Positions 39,535-48,410 of a stretch of DNA of 64,000 bases are shown here, piece by piece. Position 1 is the stretch's first letter. Each line of letters starts with the position of its first letter. The DNA is from Streptomyces sp. B3I8 (GTDB lineage Bacteria; Actinomycetota; Actinomycetes; Streptomycetales; Streptomycetaceae): NCBI RefSeq assembly GCF_030816915.1, contig NZ_JAUSYN010000002.1, forward strand, positions 6,771,501 through 6,835,500, written 5' to 3'. The notes beneath the pieces are model-generated. The model was not told the DNA's origin, made no database searches, and saw nothing but the letters and a program-made list of their open reading frames with translations. Both the position numbers and the translations under genes were made by a program.

Positions 39535-41052
39535 TCATACGGCGGCGGACCCGGCTCCCCGCGCGGCGAGCCGGGCCTCGGCCTCGCGCCAGGCGGCGGT
39601 GTCGCCGCGCGGTTCGTACCGGGTGAGCGGCTGGGTACGGGTCAGCAGCCGGCGCATCTCGTGCAGGTCGCCGACCAGCCCGTGGGCGCGCGCCTGCACC
39701 AGGACGTTGCCGAGCGCCGCGGCCTCGGTCGGCCCGGCCACCACCGGCAGCCCGCAGGCGTCCGCCGTGAGCCGGCACAGCAGCGTGTTGCGGGTGCCGC
39801 CGCCGACGATGTGCACCACGTCGACCGGGTGGTCGGCGAGCGACTGCGCCTCGGCGACCGCCCTGCGGTGGGCGAGCGCGAGCGAGTCGAGGATGACCCG
39901 GGTGATCTCGGCCGGGGAGCCCGGTACCGGCTGCCCGGTCGCCCGGCACGCCTCCGCGATCCGCTCGGGCATGTGCCCGGGTGCGAGGAACGCGGCGTCC
40001 CCGGCGTCCACCACCGACCGCAGCGCCGGCACCTCGGCCGCCGCCCGCAGCAGCGGACCCAGATCCGGCTCGCCCCAGGCCCGCAGGCACTCCTGGAGCA
40101 GCCACAGGCCCATGATGTTGCGCAGATAGCGGACCGTGCCGTCCAGGCCGAGCTCATTGCTGAAGTTGGCCGCCCGGCCCGCCTCGCCCAGCACCGGCGC
40201 GTCCAGCTCGAGACCGACCAGCGACCAGGTCCCGGTGCAGATGTACGCGAACCGCTCACCGTCCGCCGGGACGGCCGCCACCGCGGAGGCGGTGTCGTGC
40301 GAGCCGACCGTCGTGACCGGCACCGGGCCGGTCAGCTCGGTCTCCTCCAGCACCTCAGGACGCAGCACCCCGGCCGGGTCGCCCGGCCGCCGCAGCGGCG
40401 CGAACAGACTCAGGTCGATGCCGAGACGCGCGGCCAGGTCGTACGACCAGTCACCCGTACGGGGGTCCACGAGCTGGGTCGTGGAGGCGTTGGTCAGCTC
40501 CGTGCCCTGCTCGCCGGTGAGCCAGTACGCCAGCAGGTCGGGGATGAGCAACAGCCGCTTTGCGTGTGCCAGTTGTGCGGTGCCACGGGCGGCCACGAGC
40601 TGGTACAGAGTGTTGAAAGGCGCGTACTGCAACCCGGTCGCCGCGTACAGCTCGGCGGCCGGCACCGTCTCCCACACCCGCTCGGCGACGCCCTCGGTGC
40701 GGGCGTCCCGGTAGTGCACCGGGTTGCCCAGCAGCGCCCCGTCCGCGTCGAGCAGCCCGTAGTCCACGGCCCAGCTGTCGATGCCGACGGAGTCCACCCG
40801 GCCCGCCGCCCGCAGCCCGTCCAGCACGCCCCGGTACAGCCCCAGCACGTCCCAGCGCAGCCCCTCGGGGACCCGCACCGGACGGTTGGGGAAGCGGTGC
40901 GCCTCGGTCAGCTCCAGCGTGTCGGGGCCGACGCGGCCGACCATGACACGCCCACTGGAGGCGCCCAGGTCGACCGCGGCGTACGACTTCACGGACGTGT
41001 TCATGGCCGCCTTCGTGGCCGTGTTCGTGGCCGTGTTCACTGACGCGATCAT
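39535..41052 (-). CDS. rhaB: Rhamnulokinase
   Basis: A 505-aa FGGY-family sugar kinase that phosphorylates L-rhamnulose. Signatures are AAVDLGASSGRVMVGRV (phosphate 1), DSWAVDYGLLDADG, VGSHDTASAVAAVP, YICTGTWSLVGLEL and HIVGGGTRNTLLCRLTAD (adenosine site). The ATG at 41052 overlaps the stop of the aldolase gene as ATGA; the first 20 residues are a repetitive Asn-Thr-Ala stretch before the kinase fold, so an internal ATG at 41004 is a possible alternative start. Confidence 0.93.
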   Translation of the reverse strand: MIASVNTATNTATKAAMNTSVKSYAAVDLGASSGRVMVGRVGPDTLELTEAHRFPNRPVRVPEGLRWDVLGLYRGVLDGLRAAGRVDSVGIDSWAVDYGLLDADGALLGNPVHYRDARTEGVAERVWETVPAAELYAATGLQYAPFNTLYQLVAARGTAQLAHAKRLLLIPDLLAYWLTGEQGTELTNASTTQLVDPRTGDWSYDLAARLGIDLSLFAPLRRPGDPAGVLRPEVLEETELTGPVPVTTVGSHDTASAVAAVPADGERFAYICTGTWSLVGLELDAPVLGEAGRAANFSNELGLDGTVRYLRNIMGLWLLQECLRAWGEPDLGPLLRAAAEVPALRSVVDAGDAAFLAPGHMPERIAEACRATGQPVPGSPAEITRVILDSLALAHRRAVAEAQSLADHPVDVVHIVGGGTRNTLLCRLTADACGLPVVAGPTEAAALGNVLVQARAHGLVGDLHEMRRLLTRTQPLTRYEPRGDTAAWREAEARLAARGAGSAAV

Positions 41053-43088
41053 CGCAGGAAGGCGGCGGCGACGCCCGCGTCCACCGGGACGTGCAGCCCG
41101 GTGGTGTGCGTCAGTTCCCCGCCGGTCAGCGCGAACACGGCGTTGGCCACGTGCTCGGGGAGCACCTCGCGCTTGAGGATGGTGCGCTGGGCGTAGAACT
41201 CGCCGAGCTTCTCCTCCTCGATGCCGTAGGTCGCCGCCCGCTGGGCGCCCCAGCCGCCGGCGAAGATCCCGGAACCGCGCACCACGCCGTCGGGGTTGAC
41301 GCCGTTGACGCGGATGCCGTGCCCGCCCAGCTCGGCCGCGAGCAGCCGCACCTGGTGCGCCTGGTCGGCCTTGGTCGCCGAGTAGGCGATGTTGTTCGGG
41401 CCCGCGAAGACGGCGTTCTTGGAGGCGATGTAGACGATGTCGCCGCCCAGCTCCTGCGCGATCATCACCCGGGCCGCCTCGCGCGAGACGAGGAACGAAC
41501 CGCGGGCCATGATGTCGTGCTGCAGGTCCCAGTCCTTCGCGGAGGTCTCGAGCAGCGGCTTGGAGATGGAGATGCCGGCGTTGTTGACGACCAGGTCGAC
41601 GCCGCCGAAGGCGAGCAGGGCCGCCTTGAAGGCGTCGGCGATCCGCTCCTCGTCCGTCACGTCCACCGTGACCGCGACGGCCTTGTCCGCGCCGCCCAGC
41701 TCCCCGGCGACGGCCGCGGCGTTCTCGGCGTTCAGATCGGCGACGACCACACAGGCGCCCTCGGCGACCAGCCGGTGCGCGATCGCCCTGCCGATGCCAC
41801 TGCCCGCGCCGGTCACCAGCGCCACCCGGGTCGCCAGCGGCTTCGCCTCAGGCATCCGCCGGAGCTTGGCCTCCTCCAGGGCCCAGTACTCGATGCGGAA
41901 CTTCTCCGACTCCTCGATCGGCGCGTACGCCGAGACGGCCTCCGCGCCGCGCATCACGTTGATGGCGTTGACGTAGAACTCGCCGGCCACCCGCGCGGTC
42001 TGCTTGTCCTTGCCGAAGGAGAACATGCCCACGCCCGGGATCAGCACGATCGCCGGGTCGGCGCCGCGCATCGCGGGGGAGTCGGGCCCGGCGTGCCGCC
42101 GGTAGTAGGCGGCGTACTCCTCGCGGTACTCCGCGTGCAGCTCCTTCAGCCGCGCCACGGCCTCCTCCACCGGCACGGCCGGCGCCAGGTCGAGGACGAG
42201 CGGGCGGACCTTGGTGCGCAGGAAGTGGTCCGGGCAGGAGGTGCCCAGCGCGGCGAGCCGGGGGTGCTCGGCCCGGGCCAGGAAGTCCAGGACGACGTCC
42301 GCGTCGTCGAAGTGCCCGACCTGCGGGCGGTCCTGCGAGGCCATCGCCCGCACGTACGGGGCCAGCGCCGCGGCCCGCTCGCGCCGCTCGGCCTCGGGGA
42401 GCGCCGCGTAGCCGTCGAACACCGGTCCGAAGGGCTCCGCCTTCCCGCGCTCGGCGAGGAACTTCTCGGCGGTACGGATGATGTGCAGCGAGTTGCGCTC
42501 GCACTCCTCGGCGGTGTCGCCCCACGCGGTGATGCCGTGCCCGCCGAGCACGCAGCCGACGGCCCGCGGGTTGGCCTCCTTGACGGCCGCGATGTCCAGG
42601 CCGAGCTGGAACCCGGGCCGCCGCCAGGGCACCCACACCACGGTGTCGCCGAAGCACTCGGCGGTCAGCTTCTCCCCGTCGGCCGCGCAGGCCAGCGCGA
42701 TGCCGGAGTCGGGGTGCAGGTGGTCGACGTGGGCGGCGTCCACCAGGCCGTGCATGGCGGTGTCGATGGACGGCGCGGCGCCGCCCTTGCCGTGCAGGCA
42801 GTAGTCGAACGCGGCGACCATCTCGTCCTCGCGCTCGACCCCCGGGTAGACGCCCTTCAGCGCCCGCAGCCGGTCCAGCCGCAGCACGGCGAGCCCGCCC
42901 TCGGTCAGGGTCCCGAGGTCGCCACCGGACCCCTTCACCCACATCAGCTCCACGTCACCACCGGTGACGGGGTCGGTGTCGGTGCCCTTGGCGGACGTGT
43001 TGCCGCCGGCGTAGTTGGTGTTACGAGGGTCGGCGCCGAGCCGACGCGACCGTGCGAGCAGTTCCTCGGCAGCGGGATGGGGTGCCAT
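41049..43088 (-). CDS. Bifunctional L-rhamnulose-1-phosphate aldolase / lactaldehyde dehydrogenase (RhaEW type)
   Basis: A 679-aa fusion. Residues 1-420 form a class II aldolase domain (NTNYAGGNTSAKG, DHLHPDSGIALA with metal-binding His residues, VLGGHGITAWG) that splits rhamnulose 1-phosphate to DHAP and L-lactaldehyde. Residues 425-679 form an SDR (ALVTGAGSGIGRAIAH, VNNAGIS, YSATKADQ with the YxxxK pair) that should oxidise lactaldehyde to L-lactate. ATG 43088 with GAAGGA upstream gives the usual family length; a GTG at 43127 would add 13 residues. It overlaps rhaB by ATGA and feeds lutABC downstream. Confidence 0.92.
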   Translation of the reverse strand: MAPHPAAEELLARSRRLGADPRNTNYAGGNTSAKGTDTDPVTGGDVELMWVKGSGGDLGTLTEGGLAVLRLDRLRALKGVYPGVEREDEMVAAFDYCLHGKGGAAPSIDTAMHGLVDAAHVDHLHPDSGIALACAADGEKLTAECFGDTVVWVPWRRPGFQLGLDIAAVKEANPRAVGCVLGGHGITAWGDTAEECERNSLHIIRTAEKFLAERGKAEPFGPVFDGYAALPEAERRERAAALAPYVRAMASQDRPQVGHFDDADVVLDFLARAEHPRLAALGTSCPDHFLRTKVRPLVLDLAPAVPVEEAVARLKELHAEYREEYAAYYRRHAGPDSPAMRGADPAIVLIPGVGMFSFGKDKQTARVAGEFYVNAINVMRGAEAVSAYAPIEESEKFRIEYWALEEAKLRRMPEAKPLATRVALVTGAGSGIGRAIAHRLVAEGACVVVADLNAENAAAVAGELGGADKAVAVTVDVTDEERIADAFKAALLAFGGVDLVVNNAGISISKPLLETSAKDWDLQHDIMARGSFLVSREAARVMIAQELGGDIVYIASKNAVFAGPNNIAYSATKADQAHQVRLLAAELGGHGIRVNGVNPDGVVRGSGIFAGGWGAQRAATYGIEEEKLGEFYAQRTILKREVLPEHVANAVFALTGGELTHTTGLHVPVDAGVAAAFLR

Positions 43089-43141
43089 GGGGATGATCAG
43101 TCCTTCGAAGAGAGTGCGGGTCGACACGCCTGAGCGGGGCG

Positions 43142-43215
43142 CTTTCGAAAGGGGCGCGGGGTTGTATCCATGTGCGGCTCCGCCGCGGGGCGCGACCAGG
43201 CGCGAACCGGCCCGC
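43142..43215 (-). repeat. GC-rich intergenic element within the rhamnose operon
   Basis: GAAAGGGGCGCGGGG followed by GCGGCTCCGCCGCGGGGCG is, from memory, like another common Streptomyces intergenic repeat type. The GCGGCTCCGCCGC core can form a hairpin. It fills the 168-bp gap between rhaI and the aldolase gene, the only large gap in the first half of the operon. Confidence 0.5.
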
Positions 43216-43256
43216 AGCCCGCGAACAACGAAACCAGGCAGACGAATTCGTGGGGC

Positions 43257-44417
43257 TCAGGCACCCCACCCCGCCTGCTCCCCACCCACCCGCTCCGCAA
43301 CGATCCGCTCCTGCCACCCGCTGGAGCGATACGCCGCGATGGGGTCCGGGGCCAGCCCCGACTCCTCCCGCAGCTCCCGCAGCAGCGGACGCACGTCCGT
43401 GTTGTACGCGTCCATCAGCACCGCGTTCGCCTCCAGCACGTCCCCCGCCCGCTGGGCCGCGCCCAGCGCCTCCGCGTCGACGAGCAGAGCCTTCGCCGTC
43501 GCCTCCTGGACGTTCATCACCGAGCGGATGATCGCCGGGATCTTCGCCTCGATGTTGTGGCACTGGTCGAGCATGAACGCGATGTCGGAGGTGAGGCCGC
43601 CGCCCCGGATGACCTCGTACATGATCCGGAAGAGCTGGAAGGGGTCGGCCGCGCCGACCATCAGGTCGTCGTCGGCGTAGAAGCGGGAGTTGAAGTCGAA
43701 GGCGCCGAGCCTGCCCTCGCGCAGCAGCGTGGCGACGATGGCCTCGATGTTGGTGCCGGGCGCGTGGTGGCCGGTGTCGACGACTACCTGGGCCTTCTCG
43801 CCGAGCTTGAGGCAGTGGGCGTAGGCGGTGCCCCAGTCCGGGACGTCCGTCGCGTAGAAGGCGGGCTCGAAGAGCTTGTACTCCAGCAGCATCCGCTGGT
43901 CGTCGCCGAGCCGCGCGTAGACCTCGGCGAGGCCCTCGGCCAGCCGGTCCTGGCGGGAACGGAGGTCGTCCTGGCCGGGGTAGTTGGTGCCGTCGGCGAA
44001 CCACAGTTTGAGGTCGCGGGAGCCGGTGGCGTCCATGATGTCGATGCATTCGAGAAGGTGGTCGACCGCCTTGCGGCGCACGCCGGCGTCGGGGTGGCAG
44101 ATGCTGCCCAGCTTGTAGTCGTCGTCCTGGAAGGTGTTCGAGTTGATCGCGCCGATGCGCACGCCGCGATCCTCGGCGTGCCGGGCCAGCGCGGCGTAGT
44201 CGTCGACCCTGTCCCAGGGGATGTGCAGGGCGACGGTCGGGGCCGCGCCCGTGAACTCGTGCACCTTCGCGGCGTCGTCCAGCTTCTCGCGGGGGTCGCG
44301 GGGCACGCCCGGCTGGGCGAAGACCTTGAACCGGGTTCCCGAGTTGCCGTACGCCCACGACGGCGTCTCGATGGCCTGGGTCTTGAGAGCGGCCTTCACC
44401 GCGGCGAGCTCGGTCAC
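43257..44417 (-). CDS. rhaI: L-rhamnose isomerase
   Basis: A 386-aa TIM-barrel isomerase converting L-rhamnose to L-rhamnulose. It matches the actinobacterial/Pseudomonas RhaI type: PSWAYGNSGTRFKVF near the start, LKLWFADGTNYPGQDD, LEYKLFEPAFY (metal Glu), VVDTGHHAPGTNIE (metal Asp/His) and FDFNSRFYADDDL. The GTG at 44417 has a GGGAG site about 8 nt upstream. It is the first gene of the minus-strand operon, under the promoter at 44510-44538. Confidence 0.93.
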   Translation of the reverse strand: MTELAAVKAALKTQAIETPSWAYGNSGTRFKVFAQPGVPRDPREKLDDAAKVHEFTGAAPTVALHIPWDRVDDYAALARHAEDRGVRIGAINSNTFQDDDYKLGSICHPDAGVRRKAVDHLLECIDIMDATGSRDLKLWFADGTNYPGQDDLRSRQDRLAEGLAEVYARLGDDQRMLLEYKLFEPAFYATDVPDWGTAYAHCLKLGEKAQVVVDTGHHAPGTNIEAIVATLLREGRLGAFDFNSRFYADDDLMVGAADPFQLFRIMYEVIRGGGLTSDIAFMLDQCHNIEAKIPAIIRSVMNVQEATAKALLVDAEALGAAQRAGDVLEANAVLMDAYNTDVRPLLRELREESGLAPDPIAAYRSSGWQERIVAERVGGEQAGWGA

Positions 44418-44491
44418 TTCGTGACTCCCGTGACGTCGGAACGATCTTCACGGCCGGGGACTGCGCGTCCGCGCCGCGAAGTGGCAGGTTG

Positions 44492-44503
44492 TGAAACGAT
44501 TCA
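44492..44503. promoter_or_regulatory. Putative LacI-family operator for rhaI
   Basis: TGAAACGATTCA has TGAA/TTCA arms around a CG centre, as expected for a LacI-type site. It lies at about +1 to +12 of the predicted rhaI transcript. A similar sequence (TGAAACCTTTCA) lies at the opposite promoter. Confidence 0.6.
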
Positions 44504-44509
44504 GAAGGG

Positions 44510-44538
44510 AAGCTAGGGCGGCTCGACAAGGCTGTCAA
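44510..44538 (-). promoter_or_regulatory. Predicted rhaI promoter
   Basis: On the minus strand, TTGACA (44538-44533), a 17-bp spacer and TAGCTT (44515-44510) make a good housekeeping-type promoter. The putative operator begins about 7 bp after the -10. Confidence 0.65.
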
Positions 44539-44610
44539 CCCTTTGAGAAGCAGCCGTTACCCGTGATGGGGTTGTGACCTACCGCTGGTGAGAATTGTGT
44601 CCGGAACCCA

Positions 44611-44640
44611 TTGACGCCGCCTGTGTCGAACTTCTAACGT
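44611..44640 (+). promoter_or_regulatory. Predicted promoter of the rhamnose importer operon
   Basis: TTGACG (44611-44616), an 18-bp spacer and TAACGT (44635-44640) fit a housekeeping-type promoter. The transcription start would be near 44647. Confidence 0.65.
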
Positions 44641-44654
44641 CCCGGCCATCCAGT

Positions 44655-44666
44655 TGAAACCTTTCA
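44655..44666. promoter_or_regulatory. Putative LacI-family operator for the importer operon
   Basis: TGAAACCTTTCA has 5-bp perfect arms (TGAAA/TTTCA). It sits about 8-19 nt after the predicted start. It matches the rhaI operator at TGAAAC and TTCA, implying one repressor for both arms, most simply the LacI protein at 50071. Confidence 0.6.
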
Positions 44667-44709
44667 CGACGTGGTGGAGCCCGCCTCCGCACGTCGTCGA
44701 GGAGTCCTC

Positions 44710-46227
44710 ATGACCCAGCCGGCCGACAAGGTCCCGGTCCCCGTGCTCGCACTGAAGGGCATTTCGAAGTCCTTCGGCGCCGTGCGCGCCCTGAGGGACG
44801 TGTCCCTGGAACTGTTCCCCGGCGAGGTGCACGCCCTCGCCGGCGAGAACGGTGCGGGCAAGTCGACCCTCATCAAGACACTCGCGGGAGTGCACCGGCC
44901 CGACTCCGGGCAGGTCCTGCTCGACGGCGAGCCGGCCGTGTTCCACGGTCCGGGCGACGCACGGGATGCCGGCATCGCCGTGATCTACCAGGAACCGACC
45001 CTTTTCCCCGATCTGTCGATCGCCGAGAACATCTTCATGGGCCGCCAGCCGCGGCGCGCTCTCGGCCGCATCGACCACAAGGCCACCCACGCGGCCACGG
45101 CCGCCCTGATGGCGCGGCTCGGCGTGGATCTCGATCCCGAGCGCCCGGCGAGCGGGCTGTCCATCGCGGACCAGCAGATCGTGGAGATCGCCAAGGCGCT
45201 CTCCTTCGACGCCCGCGTCCTGATCATGGACGAGCCGACCGCCGCCCTCACCGGCAGCGAGGTGGCCCGCCTCTTCGGCGTGGTGCGCACCCTGCGCGAG
45301 CAGGGCGCCGCGGTGCTGTTCATCTCGCACCGGCTGGAGGAGATCTTCGAGATCTGCCGGCGGGTCACGACGCTGCGCGACGGCGCGTGGATCGCCAGCG
45401 AGCCCATCGAGGGCATGACCGAGGACGACCTGGTCCGCCGCATGGTCGGCCGCGACCTCGACGAGCTCTACCCCAAGCAGGACGTCGAGCCCGGCGAAGT
45501 GGCGCTCAGCGTCCGCCGGCTCACCCGCGAGGGCGTCTTCACCGACGTCTCCTTCGAGGTGCGGCGCGGCGAGATCGTCGGCCTGGCCGGACTCGTCGGC
45601 GCGGGCCGCACCGAAGTGGCCCGCGCGGTGTTCGGCGTCGACCGCTGGGACGCGGGCGAGGTCGAGCTCGACGGCCGCAGGCTCACCAACGGCGCCCCCT
45701 CCACCGCGATGGCCGCCGGGCTCGCGCTGGTCCCCGAGGACCGCCGCGCCCAGGGCCTGGTGATGGACATGTCCATCGAACGCAACATCGGGCTCACCGG
45801 TCTGCGCACCACGGTGAAGGCCGGTCTCATGGACCGCGGCGCCGAACGCAGCCGCTCCCTGGACTGGGCCGTCAAGCTCCAGGTCAAGTACGCGCGGCTC
45901 GCCGACACCGTCAACACGCTGTCCGGCGGCAACCAGCAGAAGGTCGTCCTCGCCAAGTGGCTGGCCACCGGCCCCAAGGTGCTCATCGTCGACGAGCCCA
46001 CCCGCGGCATCGACGTCGGCACCAAGGCCGAGGTGCACCGCCTGCTCGGCGAACTGGCCGCCGACGGCGTCGCCATCCTGATGATCTCCTCCGACCTGCC
46101 CGAGATCCTCGGCATGGCCGACCGCGTCCTCGTCATGCACGAGGGCCGGCTCACCGCCGAGATCCCCCGTTCCGACGCCACCGAGGAAACCGTGATGGCC
46201 GCTGCCACCGGGAGGGCCGCCGCATGA
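44710..46227 (+). CDS. rhaT: Rhamnose ABC transporter, ATP-binding protein
   Basis: A 505-aa fused double ATPase of the ribose/rhamnose (CUT2) class. The first domain has GENGAGKST (Walker A), [15 protein letters not shown] (signature) and [12 protein letters not shown] (Walker B). The second has a degenerate Walker A (GLVGAGRTE) but an intact [15 protein letters not shown] signature and [12 protein letters not shown], usual for CUT2 ATPases. ATG 44710 has GAGGAG upstream. Its stop overlaps the next gene by ATGA. Rhamnose specificity is inferred from the co-regulated rha genes. Confidence 0.92.
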   Translation: MTQPADKVPVPVLALKGISKSFGAVRALRDVSLELFPGEVHALAGENGAGKSTLIKTLAGVHRPDSGQVLLDGEPAVFHGPGDARDAGIAVIYQEPTLFPDLSIAENIFMGRQPRRALGRIDHKATHAATAALMARLGVDLDPERPASGLSIADQQIVEIAKALSFDARVLIMDEPTAALTGSEVARLFGVVRTLREQGAAVLFISHRLEEIFEICRRVTTLRDGAWIASEPIEGMTEDDLVRRMVGRDLDELYPKQDVEPGEVALSVRRLTREGVFTDVSFEVRRGEIVGLAGLVGAGRTEVARAVFGVDRWDAGEVELDGRRLTNGAPSTAMAAGLALVPEDRRAQGLVMDMSIERNIGLTGLRTTVKAGLMDRGAERSRSLDWAVKLQVKYARLADTVNTLSGGNQQKVVLAKWLATGPKVLIVDEPTRGIDVGTKAEVHRLLGELAADGVAILMISSDLPEILGMADRVLVMHEGRLTAEIPRSDATEETVMAAATGRAAA

Positions 46228-47264
46228 CGGTGACCACTCCGCACCCCGCCGCCACCGACGAGGTGCCGAAATCCAGCGGCACCCGGCTGGTCGACCGCGT
46301 CTTCAAGATGCGCGAACTCGCCATCCTCGTCGTCTTCCTGGTGATGATCGCCCTCACCCAGGCCGGCAACAGCGAGTTCCTGTCCGAACAGGGCATCAAG
46401 GACCTGCTGCTGAACGCGACCATCCTGGTGCTGGTCGCCACCGGCCAGTCCCTGGTCGTCATCACCCGCAACGTCGACCTGTCGGTCGGCTCCACCCTCG
46501 GCATCAGCGCCTTCGCCGCGGGCCTCTATCTCCAGGGCGGCGGCAACCCCGTCGTCGCGATCGTGCTCGCCGTGCTGCTCGGCATCGGCTTCGGTCTACT
46601 CAACGGGCTGCTCGTCAGCCTCGGCCAGGTGCCCGCGCTCGTCGTCACCCTCGGCACGCTCTACATCATCCGCGGCATCGACTCCATCTGGGTCGGCTCC
46701 CGGCAGATCACCGCCGCCGACCTGCCCGGCGGGTTCGTCGACTTCGGCTCCGGCGGCCTGTCCGCCGTGCCCTGGCTCGCGCTCATCGCCCTGGTGGTGG
46801 TGGTCGGCACCGCGTACTACCTCAAGCACTTCGGCAGCGGCCGCGAGCTGTACGCGCTCGGCTCCAACCCGGAGGCCGCCCGCCTCGCCGGCATCCCCGT
46901 CCGCAAGCGCATCCTCCTCGCCTACACCTTCTGCGGCGCCCTCGCGGGCCTGGCCGGCGCGCTCTACCTCGCCCGCTTCGGCAACGTCGACTCCGGCACC
47001 GGAAACGGCTACGAACTCACCGTCGTCAGCGCCGTCGTCGTCGGCGGTGTCGTCTTCACCGGCGGCTCCGGCAGCGTCTACGGCGCCGCGCTGGGCGCCC
47101 TGCTGCTGACCTCCATCAACAGCGTGCTGCCCGCCCTCGGCGTCAGCTCCGTCTGGGTGCTCGCCATCAACGGTGTGCTGCTCATCCTGGCCATCGCCGT
47201 CGACCGGATCGTCGCCCTGCGCGTGGCCGACACCCTGAAGAAGAGGAACGCCCGCCATGCCTGA
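46224..47264 (+). CDS. rhaP: Rhamnose ABC transporter, permease 1
   Basis: A 346-aa CUT2 permease with 8-10 hydrophobic segments. Family motifs include [45 protein letters not shown] (ATPase-contact loop) and [21 protein letters not shown]. It starts at an ATGA overlap with the ATPase gene and overlaps the second permease by 8 nt. Confidence 0.92.
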   Translation: MTVTTPHPAATDEVPKSSGTRLVDRVFKMRELAILVVFLVMIALTQAGNSEFLSEQGIKDLLLNATILVLVATGQSLVVITRNVDLSVGSTLGISAFAAGLYLQGGGNPVVAIVLAVLLGIGFGLLNGLLVSLGQVPALVVTLGTLYIIRGIDSIWVGSRQITAADLPGGFVDFGSGGLSAVPWLALIALVVVVGTAYYLKHFGSGRELYALGSNPEAARLAGIPVRKRILLAYTFCGALAGLAGALYLARFGNVDSGTGNGYELTVVSAVVVGGVVFTGGSGSVYGAALGALLLTSINSVLPALGVSSVWVLAINGVLLILAIAVDRIVALRVADTLKKRNARHA

Positions 47265-48297
47265 CTCCCTGACGCGCGCGCTCCGCGGGTCCGCCCTCGC
47301 ACGATGGGACACGGCCGTCGGCGCCCTTCTCATCGTCCTGCTGCTGCTCTCCTTCGGCTTCGTCGACGGCTTCGGCAACGCGCTGAACCTGTCGTTCCTG
47401 ATCGGCAACACCCTGCCGATCGCGCTGATCGCGCTGCCGATGACCCTGCTCGTCGTCGCCGGCGAGATCGACCTGTCCGTCGCCTCCACCGCCGGTCTGT
47501 CCGGCTCCGTCATGGGCGCCCTGTGGAACCAGGGCATGACGATCGAGACGATCATCCCGGTCTGCCTGCTGCTCGGGGTGGCCTGCGGACTGGTCAACGG
47601 GCTCCTGGTCACCCGGCTCGGACTGCCCTCCCTCGCCGTCACCATCGGCACGCTCGCCGCCTACCGGGGCATCGCACAGATCGTGCTCGGCTCCGACGCG
47701 GTCACCGACTTCCCCACCCAGTACCTGGACTTCGCGGCCGGCCGCCTCGGCGACTCCTTCCTCCCGCAGGCGTTCCTCCCCTTCCTCGTCCTGCTCGCGA
47801 TCGCCGTGGTCGTCCTGCACGCCACCCCGTTCGGACGGTCGCTGTTCGCCATCGGCGCCAGCGAGGAGGCCGCCCGGTTCGCCGGCATCCGGGTCAAGCG
47901 CCACAAGCTGATCCTCTTCGTCGCCACCGGCCTCATGGCCTCCCTCACCGGCATCTTCTGGGCCCTGCACTACGCCAGCGCCCGCTACGACAACGCCACC
48001 GGCCTCGAACTCTCCGTCGTCGCCGCGGTCCTGCTCGGCGGGATCGACTTCGACGGAGGCAAGGGCACCCTCGGCGGCGCGATCGCCGGCGTGTTCCTGC
48101 TCGGCGCGCTGCAGAACGCGATGAGCCTGCTCAACGTCTCCGCCCAGTCGCAGATCGTCGTCACCGGCGTCCTGCTGGTCGTCTCCGTGCTCGGTCCCCG
48201 GGTGGCACGGCAGATCTCCGCCGCACGGGCGGGCCGCAGGGCCGCGCCACCGGCGAACCCCGCGAGCCGCGAACCCGCGGCCGCCCCGACCCCGTGA
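47257..48297 (+). CDS. rhaQ: Rhamnose ABC transporter, permease 2
   Basis: A 346-aa CUT2 permease paralogous to the preceding one: VVAGEIDLSVASTAG, LAVTIGTLAAYRGI, LFAIGASEEAARFAGI and GLELSVVAAVLLGGIDFDGG occupy equivalent positions. It ends in an Arg/Ala/Pro-rich cytoplasmic tail. The two permeases should form a heterodimer. The start overlaps the first permease by 8 nt. Confidence 0.92.
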   Translation: MPDSLTRALRGSALARWDTAVGALLIVLLLLSFGFVDGFGNALNLSFLIGNTLPIALIALPMTLLVVAGEIDLSVASTAGLSGSVMGALWNQGMTIETIIPVCLLLGVACGLVNGLLVTRLGLPSLAVTIGTLAAYRGIAQIVLGSDAVTDFPTQYLDFAAGRLGDSFLPQAFLPFLVLLAIAVVVLHATPFGRSLFAIGASEEAARFAGIRVKRHKLILFVATGLMASLTGIFWALHYASARYDNATGLELSVVAAVLLGGIDFDGGKGTLGGAIAGVFLLGALQNAMSLLNVSAQSQIVVTGVLLVVSVLGPRVARQISAARAGRRAAPPANPASREPAAAPTP

Positions 48298-48326
48298 GCC
48301 CTGCCTCGTCCGCGTCGCGGCCGGTC

Positions 48327-48396
48327 TCCGTATCCGCGTCGGTCCTCCCGTATCCGCGCAGGTCCACTCCCGTATCCGCGTTGATCCAGTCCCGTA
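48327..48396 (+). repeat. Tandem repeat of 20-22 bp upstream of rhaS
   Basis: CCGTATCCGCG recurs at 48328, 48348 and 48370, with a truncated CCGTA at 48392, each followed by a similar GGTCC-like segment. The last partial unit runs into the ribosome site (AAAGGAA) of the binding-protein gene. Confidence 0.85.
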
Positions 48397-48410
48397 AAGG
48401 AATAGCCGCC

